Part shown: piece after piece, positions 57,863 through 64,000 of the stretch | Position numbering within the stretch: position 1 is the stretch's first letter | Layout: each line of letters opens with the position of its first letter | From: Paragorgia papillata | Lineage: Eukaryota > Cnidaria > Anthozoa > Scleralcyonacea > Coralliidae | Assembly: GCA_035771165.1 (NCBI GenBank) | Contig: JAWNZC010000344.1 | Location: 456,501-520,500, forward strand | DNA: 64,000 nucleotides | Direction: 5' to 3' | Made by a program: the position numbers and the translations under genes | The notes under the pieces: model-generated | Databases searched by the model: none | The model's input: the letters and a program-made list of their open reading frames with translations, nothing else | Told to the model about the DNA's origin: nothing

Positions 57863-58615
57863 TTAAATGAAATACGAAGATCTTCGCTGTCTAAAGTGAA
57901 GTGTCACGATCGACTTCCCGAAGCCAAATGATACGTTTTCGTTTTTGTCGTCCTTTATATTCACTTCAATTGTTTCGAAGGACTTTACTTTGACAGGAAT
58001 ATATTGCAGGTTACGGAGACTGACATTCACGTTTTCTCCATAACGTCCTTGCGTATTGACAATTCTGAGTAGGGGCACTTTAACATCACCGACAAACTGC
58101 GCATCCACGATATCAGTGTATACATACATGGCTGAAAATCCGCCGTTAACATCTGCTACGTAAGGGCTTAGGGTTTTCTTTTTAATAAAGGTGTCTTGTT
58201 GAAACCCCAATGTTGTAGCAATATCACCACTAAACCAAACGTTTGCCCCATTTTTTACATCGAGGGTGACTTTCCGTGTACTTCGATTATACGTAAAATT
58301 TATCTTGGCTCGTGCCTCTTTGTTCATGCTACGGTTTAAAGCCCCTACGAGATCGGCAATGGTGTTATAGTAGCCATTTGGGATAATACCCGTATCGTCA
58401 TATTTTGTTCCAGCGTTATAGAGAAACGTTTGTTGACTACCTTTTCGAATCGTGCTCCATGTATGGGGATAATAAAACTCTGACAAAGCTACTTCCCAGT
58501 CACCTGTCAGTTGTATAGTTTCAGCAAGCTTCACTTTAAAATTTGCTACAGTATTATCTGGAAAATATTCCATAGAGCTATTGCTTGGAAGCGTTAAATA
58601 AAACTGTGTTGCCAT
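57863..58615 (-). CDS. penton (minor capsid protein, single jelly-roll)
   Basis: About 250 residues from the ATG at 58615 (MATQFYLTLPSNSS). An upstream in-frame ATG at 58660 adds 15 hydrophobic residues but sits almost on the integrase stop; I prefer 58615 because MxxxFxxTLPSNSS is the usual Polinton penton start and TATA-like sequence lies about 50-60 bases upstream. Family stretches are SMEYFPDNTVANFKVKL, GDWEVALSEFYYPH and the late YVYTDIVDAQFVGDVKVPLL. It would occupy the vertices of the capsid. Intact. Confidence 0.93.
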   Translation of the reverse strand: MATQFYLTLPSNSSMEYFPDNTVANFKVKLAETIQLTGDWEVALSEFYYPHTWSTIRKGSQQTFLYNAGTKYDDTGIIPNGYYNTIADLVGALNRSMNKEARAKINFTYNRSTRKVTLDVKNGANVWFSGDIATTLGFQQDTFIKKKTLSPYVADVNGGFSAMYVYTDIVDAQFVGDVKVPLLRIVNTQGRYGENVNVSLRNLQYIPVKVKSFETIEVNIKDDKNENVSFGFGKSIVTLHFRQRRSSYFI

Positions 58616-58662
58616 GTCGAAGAACAAAACACAAATGAACACAAATTGTAAGGTACACATTT

Positions 58663-59745
58663 TTATTTCGTTATATCTTTTACATTATCGGCTGGTACCC
58701 AAGAATTAAAATCTTCAGGGTAGCCTAACCATTTTACAAGATATTCTCTACGTTTACCACGCATGCGTGACGTAATTACTCTTTCTATTCTATAAAAGTC
58801 ACTATCTGTCTTTGTAACTCTTTGCAATTCCTGTTCGTAAAATGTTCCTTCTAACTCTTCTCCGTGATAATCTGCGATCTTGTACACTGGCGGTCGTCTG
58901 GGTACTCGCTTCGTGATGGTGAACACCTCTTCGGTCCAATTTGGTAAGTAACCTTTCTTGAATGTACGTCTTGCTTTGCTAATTCGAACTTGATCGCCAA
59001 TGCTGAATTCATATTTGATGGGTTTGCTGGACTCGTCACCATACAGTTTTTGCCATACAGTACTTTCGTTTTCTCGATTGACATCAGAAGGTCTCATTCC
59101 GATACTACGGTGTCTCGAATGGTTGTAGGAATACAATAATTTCTGTAGTACATCGATATATTTCATCGTATTCTTAGCTGTAAAATATTTCCACATTTTC
59201 CCCTTTAACGTTCGGTTAAATCGTTCAACGATGGATGCCTTGGTATCGTTGTGTGTTGTAAAAAACCGAATATGTTTGTCCTTCAACAATTTTTGAAAGC
59301 GTTTGTTGGTAAATTCAGTTCCTTTATCGGTATGAAGTGTTTCAGGTTTTCTTCCTTTCTTTAGTATCTTTTCAAAGGCTTTAATCAAACTCTCTCCAGT
59401 CTTTGTTTTTAATGGCTCTACTCACGCAAATTTGGACAGTACATCAATAACCGTTAAAACGTATTTATAACCATTATTTGTTTTACTAAGCGAATCCATA
59501 ATGACTAGATCGGCCTCCCACTCCTCGTCCATCGCTCCAACAATAACACGATTTCGCTTAAAATTATGCCGTACGGGTTTATGCAAAGTATAGGTATCTT
59601 GCTGTCTAAGCCATGTTTTTATCTTGTTTCGGGATATCTGAAATTTACCGTCACTTTTTACGACACGGTATAAGGCATCTACGCCGCCAAAACTTGCCGG
59701 ACTTTTTGGGTTGTAGTACAGATCGTGAAGGTACTGTTCCGCCAT
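58663..59745 (-). pseudogene. retroviral-type integrase with chromodomain, one in-frame TGA
   Basis: Starts at the ATG at 59745 (MAEQYLHDLYYNPKSP). DDE core: first Asp in EWEADLVIMDS, second in LHTDKGTEF, Glu in SIVERFNRTLKG. An SH3-like region (SIGDQVRISKAR) and a C-terminal chromodomain (IERVITSRMRG, EYLVKWLGYPEDFNSWVP) follow. An in-frame TGA near 59419-59421, between the first and second catalytic Asp, splits the ORF; both sides are in the same frame, so this is a single nonsense change. The enzyme inserts the element and makes the 6-bp duplication; the chromodomain may steer it to modified histones. Other copies must have supplied function if the TGA is real. Confidence 0.93.
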
Positions 59746-59857
59746 CTAACTCAGACGCTTGTATCACAATCTTTCCTCCACAGCACGCTGAAATACAGCG
59801 AATCTTTCGAAAAATATTACGAAGGGCTAATCTTGGTAAACCTCCACAGCAAGTCAT
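59651..59857 (-). CDS. small Cys-rich ORF overlapping the integrase start
   Basis: 68 codons from the ATG at 59857. The N-terminal half has paired cysteines (MTCCGGLPRLALRN ... ISACCGGKIVIQASELDG). The C-terminal half overlaps the first 95 bases of the integrase in another frame and is basic. Two CCGG motifs flanking a basic amphipathic segment suggest a real small protein, perhaps membrane-associated through cysteine lipidation, but I do not recognise it and it could be chance. Confidence 0.4.
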   Translation of the reverse strand: MTCCGGLPRLALRNIFRKIRCISACCGGKIVIQASELDGGTVPSRSVLQPKKSGKFWRRRCLIPCRKK

Positions 59858-59919
59858 GTTCACGCGACAAAGGTTAGAGGTAAAATGAATGAAAAAGGGC
59901 AACGTCGCAACATATATAC

Positions 59920-60312
59920 TCAGGCAATATATGCAAATATCAACATGAGAAGCAGTGAACCAAGCCATCGCCCGCATCGGGGTAAAGTTTTATTTCGTTT
60001 ATATTTTGTCAAGTCTACACATCTCAAATCGTTTATCGTTCTTCGCACAGCTTCTCGAATTGATTCTTCGTCCAAGGATTCTCTTATATTATACACTAAG
60101 GATAGATAGGCGATAATTCGACCAAAATTGTTTGGGTTCATCTCTTCGTAAATTATACTCAGATTACTCCGCAAGTTATCCCCATTTATATGATTGTTTA
60201 CACAATCGTACAGATCTTGGTGTTCTTCTAGAAGAGTTTTAATGTAGTATGACAAAGTATCTCTATCGGTATCGATGTTATTTCTTTGTAGTTCGTCCCA
60301 GATAATATCCAT
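59920..60312 (-). CDS. putative viral Bcl-2-like protein with C-terminal anchor
   Basis: 130 residues, ATG at 60312. All-helical look. Residues about 58-73 (MNPNNFGRIIAYLSLVY) match the BH1 signature of Bcl-2 proteins (N-W/F-GR-I/V-x-A-hydrophobic), and the preceding LRSNLSIIYEEM lines up with the helix before BH1. The C-terminus is a basic stretch then one membrane segment (GRWLGSLLLMLIFAYIA), as in tail-anchored Bcl-2 proteins of the outer mitochondrial membrane. Its predicted role, blocking apoptosis of the host cell, rests on this motif and layout only; BH3 and BH2 are not obvious. It lies with the early-type genes of the right block. A truncated copy of its first 22 codons lies just upstream (60402-60470). 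Confidence 0.55.
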   Translation of the reverse strand: MDIIWDELQRNNIDTDRDTLSYYIKTLLEEHQDLYDCVNNHINGDNLRSNLSIIYEEMNPNNFGRIIAYLSLVYNIRESLDEESIREAVRRTINDLRCVDLTKYKRNKTLPRCGRWLGSLLLMLIFAYIA

Positions 60313-60401
60313 GTTACGCTCTGAACGTGTCCGACAACTACGGTAAAGTGCGTAAATGAAAGCTGGTTACTAATACTTATAAGAATATAAGTCGAGTGCC
60401 T

Positions 60402-60470
60402 TTAAAATGATAACGTATCTTTATCGATATCAATGTTATGTTGTTTTAATTCATCAAAAATTGTATCCAT
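60402..60470 (-). pseudogene. truncated duplicate of the Bcl-2-like gene
   Basis: 22 codons from an ATG at 60470 (MDTIFDELKQHNIDIDKDTL) ending in TAA at 60402. The sequence parallels the first 20 residues of the gene at 60312 (MDIIWDELQRNNIDTDRDTL) and then stops. It shows the locus was once duplicated in tandem and one copy has decayed. Confidence 0.8.
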
Positions 60471-60609
60471 AGCGTATGCGCGCTGTATTGGTCTATAACA
60501 ATTCGTGTTCACACGACCAAAGTTGGAGATAAATTAATCACAAAAAAAAAGAGTCAGGTATAAACATATATTTATTAGATAGATAATTAGAATACAAAAT
60601 TATACATGT

Positions 60610-61242
60610 TCAGCAAATGTTCAGTTTTTCCAAGTCTATAGTCAAGTCATTTACCGACTTTTGAAAAAGGTACTCTTCGTAGGCTTTCTTATGATCAGTT
60701 TCATGGCTCGTGAATTTCTCTCCAGTCTTTTTGACTGTATATCTGTAAGATGGTGGCATACTAAACAGAACAGTGGAAAATGGTTCAAGGGGATCTTCTT
60801 CCGGTTTCCATTCGAAAAAGTCACAGCAGTTTTCTCTCTCGTGGGGACACAAGTAAAATAGTCGACCTTGATTAGGACCTTCTTTCTTGACTTTGCTAGT
60901 ACGACAAATCAGACCATGTCGACATATTGGTTTGATACCCTCGAAGACATCAGCCCATTGCCAAAACGAACAGGGATTTCCTCGTTCGGAGCAAACAAAG
61001 TATGGTCTCCCGTAACTTTCCTTCATCTTATCTTTAACCATTCGCATCTGTGCTAGTCGTCCATGGCCATGGCACCTTGGATGTATACATCCACTTTCAT
61101 GGAAGGAGGCTACAGCTTTTCCAAACATGTAGCAATCTTCTTCTGGGCAAAAGAACTCGCAACTAGGTTTCTGTCCACAGAACCAAAACGTACCTTTCTG
61201 TGTAATTGTCGAAGATGCAGGTTCACCGTGTAAACATTCCAT
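60610..61242 (-). CDS. triple GRF-type zinc-finger protein
   Basis: 210 residues from the ATG at 61242. Three Cys-rich units of the GRF plan: residues about 3-35 (CLHGEPA...FWFCG...CEFFCP), about 58-97 (CHGHGRLAQM...GRPYFVC...CSFWQWAD) and about 107-148 (CRHGLICR...GPNQGRLFYLCP...CDFFEWKP). GRF fingers bind single-stranded DNA or RNA in APE2, NEIL3 and topoisomerase III. The acidic C-terminus (NDLTIDLEKLNIC) may contact partners. First gene inside the right terminal repeat, with its own TATA box, so probably expressed early. Possible roles are genome protection or blocking host DNA sensing or repair; neither is shown. Confidence 0.85.
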   Translation of the reverse strand: MECLHGEPASSTITQKGTFWFCGQKPSCEFFCPEEDCYMFGKAVASFHESGCIHPRCHGHGRLAQMRMVKDKMKESYGRPYFVCSERGNPCSFWQWADVFEGIKPICRHGLICRTSKVKKEGPNQGRLFYLCPHERENCCDFFEWKPEEDPLEPFSTVLFSMPPSYRYTVKKTGEKFTSHETDHKKAYEEYLFQKSVNDLTIDLEKLNIC

Positions 61243-61299
61243 TGTAGTTGTATTCTAATCCAATCCTAACATCGTAGTGATTATAGCTCAGCTCCGAGC

Positions 61300-61306
61300 T
61301 TATATA
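61300..61306 (-). promoter_or_regulatory. TATA box, right end of Polinton
   Basis: TATATAA on the minus strand about 58 bases before the GRF-protein ATG. It is preceded by TAATTAGTGCGCAT, mirroring the left-end promoter. Confidence 0.65.
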
Positions 61307-61358
61307 GCTTCATGCGCACTAATTATCCCAGTCGTGTCCAAACATGTCCTATTATTCT

Positions 61359-61515
61359 GTCACACCGGGCGTCACACTGGGCGTCACATCGGGCGTCACA
61401 CCGGGCGTCACACCGTGCATCACATTGGGCGTCACACAGGGGCGCCGCACTGAATATTTAATGAGGCGGCATCCCTTTGAATGCTATATGGGGGGGGGGG
61501 GGGGGGTTACCTACT
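61359..61515 (-). repeat. right terminal inverted repeat of the Polinton
   Basis: 157-bp inverse of the left terminus. Has 17 G in the homopolymer (11 C on the left) and six and a half 12-bp units; otherwise the same. Ends ...TACCTACT, giving the CT-3' end typical of Polintons. Confidence 0.95.
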
Positions 61516-61521
61516 ACCATT
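61516..61521 (+). other. target-site duplication ACCATT, right copy
   Basis: Second copy of the 6-bp duplication. Removing the Polinton and one copy restores the gypsy integrase reading frame exactly. Confidence 0.95.
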
Positions 61522-63744
61522 GTTAAGGCCTTAATTAAATTCTTCACTTTAGTTGGCCTTCCGAAGTCTATTCAGTCGGACCAAGGTTCAAATTTCATGT
61601 CTGGAATTTTTCAACAGGTGATGCACGAGTTAGGCATCAAGCAGTATAAATCTACTGCCTATCATCCTGAAAGTCGGGGTGCTCTCGAAAGGTTTCACCA
61701 AACTTTAAAAAACATGATGAGAACCTATTGCCTCGACACACAAAAAGACTGGGATGACGGCATCCATTTACTTTTATTCGCTGCTCGAGAGTCAGTTCAA
61801 GAATCTCTGGGCTTTAGCCCATTTGAGTTAGTTTTCGGACATACGGTTAGAGGACCACTTAAACTCCTAAAAGAAAAATTCCTTTCGGAAGATGGCGGTT
61901 GGTTAAATCTTTTGCAGTACGTTTCGGACTTTTGCACAAAACTTACGAAAGCATGTGATCTAGCTAGGACAAATCTTCGATCAACACAGAAAAACATGAA
62001 AAATAGGTTTGATCGAAACGCAGTAAACCGCAAATTTAAACGCGGTGATAAGGTTCTTGCATTGCTCCCAGTTCCTGGAAATTCCCTTCAGGCTAGGTAT
62101 TTTGGTCCCTATGTTGTACACAAGAAAGAGAGTGATTTAAATTATGTCCTAATAACTCCAGATAGGCGTAAACAAAAACAGTTGTGCCATGTAAATATGT
62201 TAAAGCCGTATTACGATAATGATAGGGTAATACATTCTGTAAATGTAGTGAGTTCTGAGTCTGATAAAGACAAAGACGATGTAGACCTAGGAAAACTTTC
62301 TAGTCTGTCTGCCACATCAAAACTCAACAACTCTGATGTCCTACATAATCTGGATTCCAAGCTATCTCATCTTCCACCGAATCAACGTCAAGATCTTCAG
62401 AACCTGGTTAAAGAATTCGAACACCTTTTTCCAGATATTCCTACCAGAACAGACAAAATTTTCCACGATGTCGACGTTGGTGATCCTAAACCAGTGAAAC
62501 AACATCCCTACAGGTTAAACCCAGTGAAACAGAAATACCTACGTGAGGAGGTTCAATATCTTTTGGAAAACGACTTCATAGAACCAAGTCAAAGTAATTG
62601 GAGCTCTCCATGTATCCTGGTGCCGAAACCTGATGGAAGCTATCGTATGTGTACCGATTACCGAAAAGTCAATAATGTGACTAAGTCGGATACATTTCCA
62701 ATCCCACGAATGGATGATTGTATCGATAAAATTGGAAAAGCCAAGTACGTCACCAAGTTTGATTTATTGAAAGGATTTTGGCAAGTTCCACTTACTGATC
62801 GTGCCAAAGAAATCTCAGCCTTTGTTACCCCAGAGGGTTTGTTCCAGTACAAGGTCATGCCATATGGAATGAGAAATTCGCCAGCCACCTTTCAACGTCT
62901 CGTTAATAGCATCATTTCTGGCCTGGACGGTTGCGAAGCGTACATCGACGATATCATCATTTACAGCAATACCTGGGAAGAACATCTAAAGATCATCCGA
63001 GAGTTCTTCAGGAGGCTCAGCAAGGCAAAACTGACCATCAATTTGATCAAAAGTGAGTTTGGGTGTGCACATGTCACCTATTTGGGTCATGTTGTTGGTC
63101 AGGGTTATGTAAAGCCTGTTGATGCCAAAATAAGTTGTATTTCAGAGTTTCCTACACCTTCGTCAAAGAAACAGTTGATGCGTTTCCTGGGTATGGCTGG
63201 TTATTACAGAAAGTTCTGTCCAAATTTCTCCACCATCACTGAGCCTTTGACTCAGCTACTTCGCAAGAACGCTAAATATATTTGGACAGATCAATGTGAA
63301 CTAGCGTTTGGAAACCTTAGAGTCATGTTGAAAAGTGCTCCCGTTCTATCAGCTCCAGATTTCAACCATCCATTTAAGTTAGCTGTGGATGCAAGTGATG
63401 TAGCTGCTGGTGCTGTTTTGCTCCAAGAAGATGAAGATGGGATTGACCATTCGGTGTGCTATTTTCCCAGAAAGTTCAACAAACACCAGAGAAACTATTC
63501 GACAATCTAAAAGGAATGTTTAGCTCTGGTTTTCGCTTTACAGCAGTTTGAAGTTTATGTCTCTTCCTCAAGTCTGCCGATCGTTGTATTCAGTGATCAT
63601 AATCCTTTGGTATTCCTCCACAAGCTGAAGAACAAGAATCAACGCCTATTGCGATGGAGTCTAGTTTTACAAGAATATAATTTGGAAATCAGACATATTA
63701 AAGGAAAAGACAATTTGATTTTGGACTGTCTTTCTAGGCTATAG
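61522..63744 (+). pseudogene. pol: gypsy pol, 3' part: integrase core end, reverse transcriptase, RNase H
   Basis: Continues the integrase interrupted at 48332: second catalytic Asp in QSDQGSNF, Glu in SRGALERFHQTLK, and a GPY/F-like tail (RYFGPYVVHKK). Reverse transcriptase follows: YRMCTDYRKVN, FDLLKGFWQVPL, VMPYGMRNSPATFQRL and the catalytic YIDD in AYIDDIIIYS. RNase H starts LAVDASDVAAGAVL and continues past an in-frame TAA at 63508-63510 to TAG at 63742-63744 (VVFSDHNPLVFL ... IRHIKGKDNLILDCLSRL). Integrase upstream of RT is the reverse of the usual Ty3 order and defines Gmr1-like elements. The stop, with the one in the 5' part, makes this copy non-autonomous. Confidence 0.9.
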
Positions 63745-63805
63745 ACATGGTTAAACATTTTATATTTTAAAAAAAGAAAGTTCTATCAAACTTCTTTTTT
63801 TCTTT

Positions 63806-63816
63806 AAGAGGGAGGG
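63806..63816 (+). promoter_or_regulatory. polypurine tract
   Basis: AAGAGGGAGGG directly before the 3' LTR; primes plus-strand DNA synthesis. Confidence 0.9.
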
Positions 63817-64000
63817 TGTTACGGATATGGCTATCCTAAGACAGTTAATTAACTAGACGTTATTTGATCACTGAACTACTTAATAAGTACTTGTAACCAA
63901 TTAGTAATACTTATGACTTGGCATGAGTCAGCTATGATGTCATTTAGTAATTACGTAAATATATTATATATAGAATGAAGTATGTTACTATTTAACAGTT
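63817..64000 (+). repeat. 3' LTR of the gypsy element, cut by the window edge
   Basis: Matches the 5' LTR from TGTTACGG for 175 bases with one mismatch. The last nine bases of the window (63992-64000) no longer match, so the 3' LTR may contain an indel or insertion just at the edge. Confidence 0.9.

Larger units (their letters stand above)
48333..61515. mobile_element. Polinton/Maverick, complete 13,183 bp, nested in gypsy integrase
   Basis: Bounded by inverted termini beginning AGTAGGTAACC and flanked by a perfect 6-bp duplication. It encodes the full Polinton core: protein-primed polymerase B, retroviral-type chromodomain integrase, packaging ATPase, adenain-type protease, penton and double-jelly-roll capsid proteins. 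Left-block genes run on the plus strand and right-block genes on the minus strand, converging near 55,550. Accessory cargo is two tRNA-Leu genes, zinc-finger and GRF proteins, a Bcl-2-like protein and small ORFs. Three coding lesions are present. The nearly identical termini and clean duplication show insertion after the gypsy copy had landed. Confidence 0.97.

Noticed and set aside
58616..58660. Upstream penton start
   Set aside because: ATG 58660 almost touches the integrase stop and adds residues that the family lacks; MATQFYLTLPSN is the usual start.
61344..61526. ORF across the right Polinton terminus
   Set aside because: It is a translation of the 12-bp tandem repeats and the G-run.

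Overview
The window looks like a repeat-dense, AT-rich nuclear genome segment from an early-branching animal. A cnidarian is most likely, but a sponge or other marine invertebrate cannot be excluded from sequence alone. Support for this comes from spliceosomal introns with GT/AG ends, eukaryotic tRNA genes with Pol III T-run terminators, THAP/P-element, CACTA, MULE, hAT-like and TTAA-target transposons, many fold-back MITEs, and multi-copy host-like families (a SAP-domain protein, a divergent kinase, basic coiled-coil proteins). There is no bacterial-type operon.

1-19.7 kb: a four-exon SAP-domain gene (677-8597) is broken by a homopolymer frameshift, an in-frame TAA and a 2.6-kb hAT-like element that sits in a coding exon with a 5-bp target duplication. 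Next come a two-exon protein-kinase gene (9352-10569) with one frameshift, a 151-bp minisatellite, an apparently intact five-exon THAP/P-element transposase (13427-17164), and a decayed CACTA/TNP2 transposase on the minus strand.

19.8-45.5 kb: a host-like coding exon (19871-22868) is split by a 2.85-kb near-perfect palindromic element flanked by TTAA. It may belong to a gene with further exons at 24719-24810, 37340-37449 and 39634-40005. The rest is mostly non-autonomous elements: several MITEs (one with a clear 9-bp duplication), a Mutator-like transposase pseudogene (28993-31054, minus), a LINE 3' fragment, perfect hairpins and minisatellites.

45.6-64.0 kb: a Ty3/gypsy LTR retrotransposon with the unusual order gag-PR-INT-RT-RNaseH (Gmr1-like). 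Its integrase gene is interrupted by a complete 13,183-bp Polinton/Maverick (48333-61515) with AG...CT inverted termini and a perfect 6-bp duplication (ACCATT). The Polinton has two converging gene blocks. The plus strand carries protein-primed DNA polymerase B, a zinc-finger ORF, a packaging ATPase and two small proteins. The minus strand carries a GRF zinc-finger protein, a Bcl-2-like membrane protein, a small Cys-rich ORF, chromodomain integrase, penton, a basic glycine-rich (pVI-like) protein, double-jelly-roll major capsid and adenain-type protease. Between the blocks lie two tandem tRNA-Leu genes with anticodons TAA and CAA. Three lesions (polymerase frameshift, integrase TGA, a frameshift in 54807-55510) suggest this copy is recent but damaged, unless they are sequencing errors.

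The most interesting system is this Polinton. It is a virus-like element carrying its own paired leucine tRNAs for TTA/TTG, a putative apoptosis-blocking Bcl-2-like gene with a truncated duplicate beside it, a triple-GRF protein, a spliceosomal intron inside its polymerase motif B, and TATA boxes fused to the stop codons of upstream genes. It has jumped into the integrase gene of another mobile element.
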